Part shown: positions 38,279 to 47,231 of the stretch, one piece after another | How the letters are laid out: every line of letters starts with the position of its first letter | How positions within the stretch are numbered: position 1 is the stretch's first letter | Source: Bythopirellula polymerisocia | Lineage (GTDB): Bacteria > Planctomycetota > Planctomycetia > Pirellulales > Lacipirellulaceae | NCBI RefSeq assembly: GCF_007860015.1 | Contig: NZ_SJPS01000004.1 | Span: forward strand, 62,001-126,000 | DNA length: 64,000 nt | Direction: 5' to 3' | The notes under the pieces: model-generated | The model's database searches: none | Told to the model about the DNA's origin: nothing | Seen by the model: only the letters and a program-made list of their open reading frames with translations | Position numbers and translations under genes: made by a program

Positions 38279-39736
38279 ATGAAAATGCTTCAGTTCATTA
38301 AGCGTCTCGCAAAATCACTCGGTCCCTCTATTGTCTTGCTCGCATTTCAGCTTACGCTTGCCGCCACCACTGCAGCCGAAACCAAGCCGTCGAAACCGCG
38401 CGTCATCGTCACCAGCGATGGAGAGATCGATGACGAATGTTCCATGGTTCGATTCCTCCTCTACGCCAATGAGTGGGATATAGAGGGGATTATCACCTCC
38501 AGTTCTCAATACCATTGGCAGGGACACAAATGGGCCGGCGATGACTGGATCCAGCCCTATCTGAAGGCCTATGCAAAAGTCCGTCCCAATCTAGTCAAGC
38601 ATGACAGTCGGTATCCCACAGCAGACTATCTTCAAGCACGAACCTTCCTCGGCAACGTGAAAGCGGAGGGTGAGATGGAGGAGGTCACTCCCGGCTCGCA
38701 ACACATTGTCAACGTTCTGCTTGACGAGTCCGACGACCGCCCCATCTGGATCCAGGCTTGGGGTGGGCCTAACACAATCGCTCGAGCCTTAAAGACTATC
38801 GAAGAAGACCACCTAGAGAAGATGGCTTATGTGGCCAATAAGATACGCCTGTTCTTTATCTGGGAGCAGGATTCAACCTATCAAGATTACATCCGTCCGC
38901 ACTGGGGAAAGTACAACATTCAAACGATTGTTTCCGACCAATTCATTGCCATCATGTACCACTGGGACAAGAGTCTGCCGCCAGAACAACAGAAGTTCTT
39001 TACCGGAAAATGGACAATCGAGCACCTAGTACGGAACCACGGTCCGTTGTGTGCATCGTACAAAGCCAAGGAAAATGGCGATTTCCGATCCGAGGGGGAC
39101 TCGCCTTCGTTTATGCATGCGATCCCGACGGGATTGCGGAGCTTGGAGTCTCCTGACTGGGGTGGTTGGGGCGGCAGATATGCCCGAGTCCGCGAAAACA
39201 CCTGGCTTGATCCTGTTGCCAATCCGGCCTACCAGTACCCCGAGGGGAGATGGTTCGGGAACTCTGCCTGGGGACGACTGCGATTAAGAAACATCGAACG
39301 GGATAGGAATGCTGAGGACCAAGAGTTAATAGAGTATCTGAAACCCATTTGGCGTTGGGCGGAAACGTTCCAAAATGATTTTGCGTCTCGGGCCGACTGG
39401 TGCGTTAAACCCTACGACGAAGCTAACCACCCACCGGTAGTCAAGCTGACCACTCCCTTGAACCTGAAGGTCCGGCCCGGCACGACCGTACAACTCAGTG
39501 CACAGGGAACCAGCGACCCGGATGCTGATGAGTTGGCGTACTACTGGTGGCAGTATCAGGAAGCAGGCACCTACGATGGAATCAGCAACTTAATGGACGG
39601 TAACAACCAGGATGCCAGTTTCACTGTTCCTAACGATGCCAATGTGGGTGAAACTATCCATATCATCTGTGAGGTGACGGATAATGGCACCCCCCCATTA
39701 ACAAGATATGAGCGGGTCGTTGCGGAAATTAAATAG
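38279..39736 (+). CDS. Secreted Sde182-like (DUF1593) nucleoside-hydrolase-like protein 2
   Basis: 485 residues, paralogue of the preceding gene, 28 nt away. The same landmarks appear: signal peptide at about 1-33, [101 protein letters not shown] and a C-terminal Ig-like domain ending TRYERVVAEI. The acidic cluster differs (DGEIDDE versus DIENEPDD), which may mean a different ligand. Probably exported and acting with the pectate lyase encoded downstream. Confidence 0.88.
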   Translation: MKMLQFIKRLAKSLGPSIVLLAFQLTLAATTAAETKPSKPRVIVTSDGEIDDECSMVRFLLYANEWDIEGIITSSSQYHWQGHKWAGDDWIQPYLKAYAKVRPNLVKHDSRYPTADYLQARTFLGNVKAEGEMEEVTPGSQHIVNVLLDESDDRPIWIQAWGGPNTIARALKTIEEDHLEKMAYVANKIRLFFIWEQDSTYQDYIRPHWGKYNIQTIVSDQFIAIMYHWDKSLPPEQQKFFTGKWTIEHLVRNHGPLCASYKAKENGDFRSEGDSPSFMHAIPTGLRSLESPDWGGWGGRYARVRENTWLDPVANPAYQYPEGRWFGNSAWGRLRLRNIERDRNAEDQELIEYLKPIWRWAETFQNDFASRADWCVKPYDEANHPPVVKLTTPLNLKVRPGTTVQLSAQGTSDPDADELAYYWWQYQEAGTYDGISNLMDGNNQDASFTVPNDANVGETIHIICEVTDNGTPPLTRYERVVAEIK

Positions 39737-39845
39737 CGACTGATCTCTGCACAACAGTTGGCTTTGGCTTCACCATTGAGCCGCACAATACTTGAAGATC
39801 TAATCGAAACACGTGGGTCATTAAACTCTTCTTAAGGACATAGCT

Positions 39846-41252
39846 GTGAAAACCATACATCACTATGAAATTGTAGTCTTGGCCATGTTCTTTTGCTGCC
39901 CTGACTACAGTTTTGCCCAGAGTCAAATCGCATTTCCGGGCGCCGAGGGCTACGGAAAATATACTGTTGGAGGGCGTGGCGGCGATGTCTACGAAGTCAC
40001 GAACCTCAATGACTCGGGGGAAGGCAGCCTTCGCGCTGCGGTTGAGGCATCAGGACCAAGAACTGTCCTGTTCAAAGTGTCTGGTACCATAGATCTGAAA
40101 AAATCACTGAATATCAAGAAACCCTACATCACCATCGCTGGGCAAACAGCGCCAGGAGACGGTATTGCTCTTAGAGGACACTCGCTAGGAATTGTCGCCA
40201 GTGAGGTCATCATCCGACATCTAAGAGTCAGATATGGCGACGAATCAGGGGAAGATAAAGACGCGATCTCAAGCAGATATATGTCAAACATCATTTTGGA
40301 CCACGTGTCGGCAAGCTGGAGTGTTGATGAGACAGTGTCTATATACCATTGCGAAAATGTGACGATTCAGTGGTGTTTGATTTCGGAGAGCTTGTACAAG
40401 TCCAACCACGGCAAAGGCCACCATAGTTTTGGAGGCATTTGGGGTTCCAACAACAGTACCTACCATCACAATCTGCTGGCGCATCACTCCAGCCGTAATC
40501 CCCGTTTCGCTTCTGGTTGCGGGAACAATGATTACCGAAACAACGTGGTCTACAATTGGGGCTACAACAGTTGCTATGGGGGCGAAAAGCAGCAGAAAGG
40601 TAACCCGAAATTCAATTTCACGAATATCAACATGGTGGCCAATTACTACAAGCCGGGACCGGCAACTCGACCTGGCGAAGTATCGTATCGCATAGCGACT
40701 CCCACATCGCGCGATGGAGCCGATGATTATGGCAAGTGGTACGTAGCCGAAAATATTGTTGAGGGTAATGCCCAGGTTACAGGTGATAACTGGAATGGTG
40801 GCGTACAACCCGGCGGCGGTAGTTCGGATATTGGCATACTAAAACTGGACCAACCGTGGCCAGCGATGGCTATCAACCAACAAACCGCGGAAGAAGCCTA
40901 TGTGTCTGTTCTTGAAAATGCGGGTGCAACACGGCCCAAACGCGATGCGTCAGATACACGCATTGTTGAAGAAGTCCGCAAAGGTATGGCTACTTACGAA
41001 GGACCAACATACAAAGAAGATAACGCCATGCCTGACAAATCGAAAAAGAGCGGTATTATAGATTCCCAGAAAGACGTTGGCGGTTGGCCGGAACTGATGA
41101 GCGCCAAAGCCCCCGCCGACGCCGACCAAGACGGCATGCCCGACCAGTGGGAAAGCTCACACTGCCTGAATCCAAACGACTGCGAGGACAGGAACAATGT
41201 AGCCGACGATGGCTACACAATGCTGGAGCATTATCTAAACAGTATTGAGTAA
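39846..41252 (+). CDS. Secreted pectate lyase, PL1-like beta-helix
   Basis: 468 residues from a GTG with AAGGA about 7 nt upstream. Signal peptide at about 1-25. GAEGYGKYTVGGRGGDVYEVTNLNDSGEGSLRAAVE then VLFKVSGTIDL and YITIAGQTAPGDGIALRG is the standard start of PL1-like lyases from Bacteroidetes and planctomycetes. IILDHVSASWSVDETVS and HHNLLAHHSSRNPRF are beta-helix rungs near the active-site groove. The C-terminus has an acidic Ca-binding-like DADQDGMPDQWE and ends MLEHYLNSIE. It would cleave polygalacturonate by beta-elimination; the substrate is inferred from family only. Confidence 0.88.
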   Translation: MKTIHHYEIVVLAMFFCCPDYSFAQSQIAFPGAEGYGKYTVGGRGGDVYEVTNLNDSGEGSLRAAVEASGPRTVLFKVSGTIDLKKSLNIKKPYITIAGQTAPGDGIALRGHSLGIVASEVIIRHLRVRYGDESGEDKDAISSRYMSNIILDHVSASWSVDETVSIYHCENVTIQWCLISESLYKSNHGKGHHSFGGIWGSNNSTYHHNLLAHHSSRNPRFASGCGNNDYRNNVVYNWGYNSCYGGEKQQKGNPKFNFTNINMVANYYKPGPATRPGEVSYRIATPTSRDGADDYGKWYVAENIVEGNAQVTGDNWNGGVQPGGGSSDIGILKLDQPWPAMAINQQTAEEAYVSVLENAGATRPKRDASDTRIVEEVRKGMATYEGPTYKEDNAMPDKSKKSGIIDSQKDVGGWPELMSAKAPADADQDGMPDQWESSHCLNPNDCEDRNNVADDGYTMLEHYLNSIE

Positions 41253-41267
41253 ACTCTCTGATAAGGA

Positions 41268-41434
41268 ATGATCAACTTACGCGTCAGACAGCGACGCTCA
41301 AACATCCTACCGACCGCGCGATCCCCACCGTTCCAGGTACGATGCACATCTTTCTCGCAGTTATCGACAACGGCAAACCCACGCTCACCCGTTACCGCCG
41401 TATGATCGAGGACGTCCAACCATACCTCGGATAG
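41268..41434 (+). pseudogene. C-terminal remnant of a third Sde182-like gene
   Basis: Without any start, a frame reads QTATLKHPTDRAIPTVPG, TMHIFLAVIDNGKPTLTRYRR and MIEDVQPYLG then stop. It aligns with the C-terminus of the first paralogue (QKASFTVP...[24 protein letters not shown]). The match begins within about 15 bases of the pectate lyase stop. The next bases, ATGCAAATGCTTCAAG at 41452, echo the start of the second paralogue (ATGAAAATGCTTCAG), suggesting a collapsed tandem array. The remainder to 41680 shows nothing else. Confidence 0.75.
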
Positions 41435-41680
41435 TTGCCTACCAAACAATATGCAAATGCTTCAAGAAACATGCGTTCCCTTAAAGCTGCTCGTAGTCAA
41501 TCTTTTCTCGTTCGGATTTCCTAGGCGGAACTCCAAATCCACAGGGATTTAAATTTTAGTCTTGGCTCGCGAGGCGGTCCGACAAGTGATCTCAATTCTG
41601 TCGGAGTGGTTGACGCATGGCCAAGATCGGCCCTATCATCGGTTGTTCGTACCCATTGAATATACCTGGGAGCCAACACC

Positions 41681-42550
41681 GTGCCTGCAACCGAAACCAA
41701 AAAACTCATCCGTGTGGGTCACAGTCCCGACCCCGACGATGCGTTCATGTTCCACGCCTTGACCAATGATTGTGTTGATACGGGCAACTACCTTTTTACC
41801 CACGAATTGGTAGACATTGAAACTCTCAATGAGCGCGCCTTTCGCTCAGAGCTGGAATTAACCGCGATTAGTATCCATGCCTACGCTTTCCTGCACGATC
41901 GATATGCCCTATGCAGTTGCGGAGCCAGTATGGGTGACAACTACGGCCCCATGGTTGTGGCGAAGGAAGCTTGTCGTGTCGAGGACCTCCGAGACAAGGT
42001 GATCGCTATACCAGGCAAACTGACCAGCGCCTACTTGGCTCTGCGACTCTGCCTAGGCCACGACTTTGACTACGTGGTTGTACCGTTTGACGAAATCATT
42101 CCAGCCACCGTCCGTGGCGAATATCAAGGGAAACAACTGGACGCGGGCTTGATCATCCACGAAGGCCAGTTGACCTATAGTCAAAGCAATCTTCAACTGG
42201 TGGTCGATCTGGGAGTGTGGTGGCATGAATTGACTGGGTTGCCGCTCCCCTTGGGTGCCAACGGAATTCGCAAAGATCTCGGCGAAAAGACGATCGAAGA
42301 AGTTCAACGATTGCTTTACGAAAGCATCAAGTACGGTCTCGACCACCGTGATGAAGCACTGGACTACGCTCTTCAATATGGTCGTGACCTGGATCGATCG
42401 AAGGCTGATCGCTTTGTGGGAATGTACGTCAACGACTGGACCCTTGATTTCGGACCCCGCGGACGCGAGGCGGTGACTCGTTTTCTTGCTATGGGTCACG
42501 AACAAGGAATTCTGCCGCACTTAGTCGAGCCCGAATTCGTCAAACTGTAA
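41681..42550 (+). CDS. mqnD: MqnD-like menaquinone (futalosine pathway) protein
   Basis: 289 residues. VGHSPDPDDAFMFHAL (about 12-27) is the signature of MqnD/MqnA-family proteins, followed by ELTAISIHAYAFLHDRYALCSCGASMGDNYGPMVV, IAIPGKLTSAYLALRL and LGANGIRKDLG. MqnD converts cyclic dehypoxanthine futalosine to 1,4-dihydroxy-6-naphthoate in menaquinone synthesis. The protein could also be a diverged family member. GTG start with GGGAG about 8 nt upstream. Other mqn genes are not in the window. Confidence 0.8.
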   Translation: MPATETKKLIRVGHSPDPDDAFMFHALTNDCVDTGNYLFTHELVDIETLNERAFRSELELTAISIHAYAFLHDRYALCSCGASMGDNYGPMVVAKEACRVEDLRDKVIAIPGKLTSAYLALRLCLGHDFDYVVVPFDEIIPATVRGEYQGKQLDAGLIIHEGQLTYSQSNLQLVVDLGVWWHELTGLPLPLGANGIRKDLGEKTIEEVQRLLYESIKYGLDHRDEALDYALQYGRDLDRSKADRFVGMYVNDWTLDFGPRGREAVTRFLAMGHEQGILPHLVEPEFVKL

Positions 42551-42579
42551 CCATTTCTACTCGCACTAGTCGGTGGCTT

Positions 42580-43806
42580 ATGCCTGAACCTTGGAAGCAA
42601 CGACTCGATGCGATCATCTCAGAGAAGCGTGACGAGGTCCGCGACCTCCGCCGACATCTGCACGCCTTTCCCGAGCCAAGCGGTGCCGAACTTGCCACGA
42701 GCATGCACCTGTACCAGCTGTTGGGGCAATTGGGCGTTGACGTCCAAATGGGCCCCGAGGGCTGTGGCGTTATCGCGGACAGCCTTGCGCCGAAAGATAA
42801 GACTCTTGGCAGAATCGCTGTTCGCGGCGACATTGACGCCTTGCAAATCCAGGATGAAAAGACGACACCCTATCGAAGTACGCACCCCGGGATCATGCAT
42901 GCCTGTGGCCACGACGCTCACTCAGCCATCGCCTATGGAGTCGTACAGGCACTCGTTGCACTCACTGAGAGCGGTGAACTCCCCTGGCCGATCTGCTGGC
43001 GGGTGATATTTCAGCCTGCCGAGGAAACTGCTGCTGGGGCGGCACAGATGATCGAGATGGATGTCCTGGCAGATGTCGAGAAGATATTTGCCCTGCACGT
43101 CGATCCCACGCGCCGCACGGGGGAAATTGCCCTACGCAGTGGTCCGATGACGGCGTCTTGCGATTCGGTGCAACTCACGATCACGGGCCGAGGTGGACAT
43201 GCTGCCCGACCCCACGAATCTCGCGATCCCATCGCCGCCGCGGCCCAGGTTATCAGTTCACTCTACCAATTTGTACCGCGGGCCACAGACACCCACGATG
43301 CAGTCGTCCTTACATTTGGCAGCATCCAGGGTGGGACAAATCCAAACATCATCCCAGATCATGTTGAATTACATGGCACGATGCGAACCCTCGATTCAAG
43401 GGTGCGAACGCGCACCATTGAACAGATCCAACAGGTAATTCGCGGTGTGGAAGGAATCACTGGCACGAAGATCGAATTCACGCTCGATGCCAGCATCCCA
43501 TCAGTGGTAAACGATGCGAACTCAACCGCCCTCCTGTGGCAAGCAGCCGAGGAAGTGATCGGGGCAAAGAACGTGCAACTGATAACTCGCCCTAGCATGG
43601 GGAGTGAAGACTTTGCCTGCTACTTGGAACAGGTCCCCGGCGCTATGTTTCGCCTTGGCAGTGCTGCCGATTTGGCGGCGATCACACCTCTGCATACTCC
43701 TAAGTTCGACATCGACGAGGGGGCTCTCGAAATTGGCGTCCGTGTTCTCGCTCGCTCAGTAGTAGCGGCGTGTGCCACTAATGCAACTTCAAATCAATCG
43801 GCTTGA
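42580..43806 (+). CDS. M20-family amidohydrolase
   Basis: 408 residues of the M20D/HipO/AmaA class, which removes acyl or amide groups from amino acids. Features are RRHLHAFPEPSG near the start, metal ligands in HACGHDAHSA (near 107-116) and VIFQPAEETAAGA, then KIFALHVDP, the dimerisation lid ITGRGGHAARPHESRDPIAAA, and the final ligand region SMGSEDFACYLEQVPGAMFRLG. Substrate unknown. The stop is 10 nt before the next ATG, so it forms an operon with the GCS2 ligase and probably mqnD. Confidence 0.92.
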   Translation: MPEPWKQRLDAIISEKRDEVRDLRRHLHAFPEPSGAELATSMHLYQLLGQLGVDVQMGPEGCGVIADSLAPKDKTLGRIAVRGDIDALQIQDEKTTPYRSTHPGIMHACGHDAHSAIAYGVVQALVALTESGELPWPICWRVIFQPAEETAAGAAQMIEMDVLADVEKIFALHVDPTRRTGEIALRSGPMTASCDSVQLTITGRGGHAARPHESRDPIAAAAQVISSLYQFVPRATDTHDAVVLTFGSIQGGTNPNIIPDHVELHGTMRTLDSRVRTRTIEQIQQVIRGVEGITGTKIEFTLDASIPSVVNDANSTALLWQAAEEVIGAKNVQLITRPSMGSEDFACYLEQVPGAMFRLGSAADLAAITPLHTPKFDIDEGALEIGVRVLARSVVAACATNATSNQSA

Positions 43807-43816
43807 GGAAACGGCG

Positions 43817-44944
43817 ATGGCGAAGATCGAGTTCAACGCAAATGATCGTCCCACTCTAGGTGTGGAAATCGAGTTGGGATTGATCGACGGTCGCACAATG
43901 GCTCTCTCAAGTGCCTTCGACCAAGTGGCCAAGCTCGTGCCAGAAGATCTCGCCGATTCGCTCAAGCCGGAGCTGATGCAATGTGTCGTGGAGATCATCA
44001 CGGGAGTCTGTGAAACGGTCGACGATGCAGAGGCGGATCTGCGCGAAAAGATCATCGCTGTGGAAGCCGCCACCGACCAGCTTGGCATGCGTCTTTGGTG
44101 GGGAGCGACTCATCCGTTCTCACCATGGCAAGAACAAATGGTAACCAACAACGACCGCTATCTCAAGTTGGTACAACTTCTGCAAGAGTTGGCACGTCGG
44201 CTGGTGACATTCGGGTTGCACATTCACGTGGGTGTCGATTCTGGCGACAAAGCGGTCATGATCTGCGACCGCATCCTTAGACACCTACCCACGCTACTGG
44301 CCCTATCGAGCAGTAGCCCTTTTTGGGAAGGCCGCCAGACTGGGCTACAATCTTACCGCTCGAAGATCATGGAAGGCTTGCCGACCGCAGGTTTGCCAAC
44401 CTTAATGCGCAATTGGAGTGAGTACGTCTGGCTTGTGCATCACATGGTCGAGACCGGCTTCATCAACACCATACGTGAGATTTGGTGGGATGTGCGACCT
44501 CATCACAACTTTGGCACGGTAGAAGTCCGTGTCTGCGATATGCCGGGAAGTCTGGACGACACGATGGCTATCGCAGCACTGGTGCAATGCTTGGTCAAAA
44601 CACTCTCCGATGAGATTGACAATGGAACCTATCAGCATGACTGCCATCCAATGATGGTGCGACAAAACAAATGGCGGGCAGCCAGGTATGGCACTGCAGC
44701 CCAACTCGTGGACTCGTTCACGTATCAAGTTGTGACTGTTGAACAGAGTGTCAATCAGCTTGTCGATCATCTCACACCGATGGCGAATCAACTCCATTGC
44801 GAACATCACTTGAAGCGTTGCCTTCAGATTGCCGCCTCTCCAAGCTGCGCCGATCGACAACTCTCAATTCAGGCCGAGACTGGTAGTGCCGAGGAAGTGG
44901 TTCGGCAACTGACTGAGTTGTCGAGGGTCTCGCCACCAGAATGA
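43817..44944 (+). CDS. Carboxylate-amine ligase, GCS2/YbdK family
   Basis: 375 residues. LGVEIELGLID (about 13-23), WWGATHPFSPWQEQ, GLHIHVGVDSGDKAVMI, LALSSSSPFWEGRQTGLQSYRS, WWDVRPHHNFGTVEVRVCDMPGSLDDT are the standard GCS2 blocks. Members such as E. coli YbdK form gamma-glutamylcysteine weakly; the true substrate is often unknown. The ATG at 43817 has GAGGAA 7-8 nt upstream; a start at 43772 would overlap the preceding gene by 35 nt and lacks an SD. Confidence 0.9.
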   Translation: MAKIEFNANDRPTLGVEIELGLIDGRTMALSSAFDQVAKLVPEDLADSLKPELMQCVVEIITGVCETVDDAEADLREKIIAVEAATDQLGMRLWWGATHPFSPWQEQMVTNNDRYLKLVQLLQELARRLVTFGLHIHVGVDSGDKAVMICDRILRHLPTLLALSSSSPFWEGRQTGLQSYRSKIMEGLPTAGLPTLMRNWSEYVWLVHHMVETGFINTIREIWWDVRPHHNFGTVEVRVCDMPGSLDDTMAIAALVQCLVKTLSDEIDNGTYQHDCHPMMVRQNKWRAARYGTAAQLVDSFTYQVVTVEQSVNQLVDHLTPMANQLHCEHHLKRCLQIAASPSCADRQLSIQAETGSAEEVVRQLTELSRVSPPE

Positions 44945-44998
44945 CCGTGAGGCAGCCAACTTGACTGCTGATACCTCGTTATGATCTCGAACACTCTC

Positions 44999-45790
44999 TT
45001 AGCCATCAATCGGTTCGATGTTGACCACGATCCCCAACAATTCCCACTTCGTACCTCGGAGAACATACTTGTACGAAAACTTGACTCGCGAAGGCTTCGA
45101 CGCGAAATAGCCCTCCAGGAGCAACACGCCTTCTGCTGAGAGAGCAGGTTCTGCAGTGAACATCGGTTGTAGATTCTCCAAGACGGAGAGATCCACTTCA
45201 GATTCGATAAACACCGAAAAGATCTCGTTGAATTTCTCGAGCGGCACTTGTTCTTGAAACTCTTTGGCTAGGTCCGCGTGAAACTGAGTGTAGTCCTTGG
45301 AGTTGATGGCCGCGGCGAAGTCTCGAGTGGTATCTTTTATCAAAACAGCCGCTTCCGCTTTCGTTGGGATCGGCACATCTTCGGTGGCTGCTGCGTTGAG
45401 CCCAGCTCCCTTCTTCTGTATGGCATAGATTTTCCAGGCACCCAATTCCTTGACGAAGCTCATTTGAACCGGAATTGAACCACCAGATTTGGTCAGCACG
45501 ACACCCTCCAATTCGCCTGATCCGTTGGCGACAGATCGGCTATTCCAGCTGGCCTCCTTGAAATCGATCAACGCCGATTCCGTGAGAAACACTTCGAATT
45601 CTTCTGGCGAAGTAGCCGCCTTGAATTCCTCCGCCAGGAAATCGCGAGACTTTTTGAAGTTGCCGTCCGACACCTGCTGGAAAAAGTCGTCGGCCGTTTT
45701 CACTATACCGCTAGTTATGAAGAAAATGCCAAATATGGCGACTACTAACAGGACGAAGAGGCCTCCGATGACAACGAGTGTTTTCTTCAT
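44999..45790 (-). CDS. Membrane-anchored protein with two NTF2-like repeats
   Basis: 263 residues. One N-terminal membrane segment (about 5-28), then two related halves of about 110 residues, each opening with a helix (TADDFFQQVSDGNFKKSRDFLAEEFKAATSPEEF and TTRDFAAAINSKDYTQFHADLAKEFQEQVPLEKF) and ending in beta strands with a Trp-containing turn (GAWKIYAIQKKG, TKWELLGIVVNI). This resembles DUF4878/NTF2-like lipoprotein domains. Function unknown, probably facing the periplasm. Confidence 0.72.
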   Translation of the reverse strand: MKKTLVVIGGLFVLLVVAIFGIFFITSGIVKTADDFFQQVSDGNFKKSRDFLAEEFKAATSPEEFEVFLTESALIDFKEASWNSRSVANGSGELEGVVLTKSGGSIPVQMSFVKELGAWKIYAIQKKGAGLNAAATEDVPIPTKAEAAVLIKDTTRDFAAAINSKDYTQFHADLAKEFQEQVPLEKFNEIFSVFIESEVDLSVLENLQPMFTAEPALSAEGVLLLEGYFASKPSRVKFSYKYVLRGTKWELLGIVVNIEPIDG

Positions 45791-45831
45791 GTGTGGGCTT
45801 TCCTAACGCAGGTCAAATGATCGCAAAAGAC

Positions 45832-46401
45832 TCAAGCAGGTTCATTGCCGGGTGCCCACTTGATATTGCAGCCTATACTAGGTTTCTGATCTTCCGAGGG
45901 TGCTTTGCCAGCCAAGACATTGTCCAGTGCCGCGCGTAGGTCAGCACCAGTCACTGGGATACCACTGTCGGGGCGACTCGCATCAAGTTGCCCGCGATAA
46001 GCCAGCCGCTGCTCGGCATCAAACAGAAAGAAGTCAGGAGTGCATGCCGCGTGATACGCCTTGGCGACTTCCTGGGTTTCGTCGTAGAGATAGGGGAATA
46101 CGTAGCCGCGGTCTTCTGCTTCGGCGACCATCTGCTCAGGGGAATCCGCGGGGTAGTTGGCGACGTCGTTAGAGTTGATCGCCACGATGGCGGCTCCCTT
46201 GGACTTATAATCTTGCCCCAACCGCGCCAGTTCGTCGGCCACATGTTTTACGAAGGGGCAATGATTGCAAATAAACATCACCAGCAAGGCAGGGGCACCT
46301 GAAAAATCTCCAAGCGATACGGTGGTCCCATCGACGTTCACCAGCGAGAAATCCGGGGCTGGGGTACCTAGGGGGAGCATTGTGCTGGGAGTGCGGGCCA
46401 T
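45832..46401 (-). CDS. Thioredoxin-like peroxiredoxin-fold protein (AhpC/TSA type)
   Basis: 189 residues, no signal peptide. LGTPAPDFSLVNVDGTTVSLGDFSGAPALLVMFICNHCPFVKHVADEL carries the redoxin N-terminus with a CNHC (Cys45, Cys48) in place of the usual PxxxTxxC or CGPC site. It ends with DLRAALDNVLAGKAPSEDQKPSIGCNIKWA. Close relatives are annotated as thioredoxin family proteins of unknown substrate. Divergent from trxA. Confidence 0.88.
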   Translation of the reverse strand: MARTPSTMLPLGTPAPDFSLVNVDGTTVSLGDFSGAPALLVMFICNHCPFVKHVADELARLGQDYKSKGAAIVAINSNDVANYPADSPEQMVAEAEDRGYVFPYLYDETQEVAKAYHAACTPDFFLFDAEQRLAYRGQLDASRPDSGIPVTGADLRAALDNVLAGKAPSEDQKPSIGCNIKWAPGNEPA

Positions 46402-46535
46402 GGTCAGATTCTCCTAAAATCGGGGAGTTTCGGGTAAGAAATAAGCTACCCAGGGTGTCCAAGGGGGTAGAACCGTGGGCAATTCCCTTAAGTATCTGGC
46501 ATAGCAGGTGTTTGAGCAATGCTCACGGCTATTCG

Positions 46536-46564
46536 TTGACAGCCCTGGAAAGTATGCCAATAAT
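46536..46564 (+). promoter_or_regulatory. Predicted sigma-70 promoter of trxA
   Basis: TTGACA (46536-46541), 17-bp spacer, AATAAT (46559-46564): nearly consensus. Predicted start near 46571 gives a leader of about 110 nt. GAGCAATGCTC lies just upstream (46514-46524) and a related ATTGCTCAC downstream (46634-46642). Confidence 0.65.
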
Positions 46565-46681
46565 CTTGAATCAATCGGTAGCGAGCAAGTATTTGCAGAA
46601 CGGTCAGCTTGAGAGCCGATTTGTGAGAGAACATTGCTCACTTTGAGAGTTGGCCGCCTGGATAAAAGGAGATAGATAAAC

Positions 46682-47008
46682 ATGGGTGCTGTAGCAGAAA
46701 TCAATGACACAAATTTTGACGCCGAAGTGCTGAAGTCGTCCGAGCCGGTCTTGGTCGATTTTTGGGCTCCTTGGTGTGGCCCTTGCCGCCAGATTGCTCC
46801 GTTGGTCGAGGAGTTAGCCGGAGAGAACGCTGGCTCTGCCAAGGTCATGAAACTCAACGTGGACGATGCTCCTTCTGCCGCACAGAACTATGGAGTGAGC
46901 AGCATCCCAACCATCATGATATTTAAGAACGGTGAAGTAGTTGACCGTTTTGTCGGCGTACAGCCGAAAACTCGCCTGCAAGAAGCAATCGACGCAGCTA
47001 AAGCGTGA
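46682..47008 (+). CDS. trxA: Thioredoxin
   Basis: 108 residues, canonical. VLVDFWAPWCGPCRQIAPLVEELA has the redox pair Cys32/Cys35; KLNVDDAPSAAQNYGVSSIPTIMIFKNGEVVDRFVGVQPK follows, with the conserved cis-proline. General cytoplasmic disulphide reductase. AAGGAG about 11 nt before the ATG; ends in front of an intrinsic terminator. Confidence 0.97.
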   Translation: MGAVAEINDTNFDAEVLKSSEPVLVDFWAPWCGPCRQIAPLVEELAGENAGSAKVMKLNVDDAPSAAQNYGVSSIPTIMIFKNGEVVDRFVGVQPKTRLQEAIDAAKA

Positions 47009-47037
47009 CGTCTTGAGCTTTTAGAATTCAAATTCTT

Positions 47038-47071
47038 ACGCCGTAGCGATCGCTGATTGTTACGGCGTTTT
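47038..47071 (+). terminator. Terminator after trxA
   Basis: ACGCCGTA (47038-47045) and TACGGCGT (47061-47068) form a perfect 8-bp stem, with a short GCGATCGC palindrome in the loop and TTTT after it. Confidence 0.7.
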
Positions 47072-47231
47072 GCCTGCGCTGCTAGCACTGCTGTTAACCA
47101 ATCGCCTCAAACGACGTGATTTCTGCAGCACGATTTAATTCATGCCACCAATGTGCCGATTTGACGTTTAGGCAAAGTTTGTCTACTGGCGAACCCTTGC
47201 CGTCTCCTCGAGCAATTGCAGGCATTTTTTC

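Noticed and set aside
41452..41553. 33-codon ORF starting MQMLQETC
   Set aside because: Resembles only the first codons of the Sde182-like paralogue and then diverges to a stop; treated as a remnant, not a gene.
47038..47071. Riboswitch downstream of trxA
   Set aside because: The structure is a simple stem with T run after the stop, better explained as a terminator.
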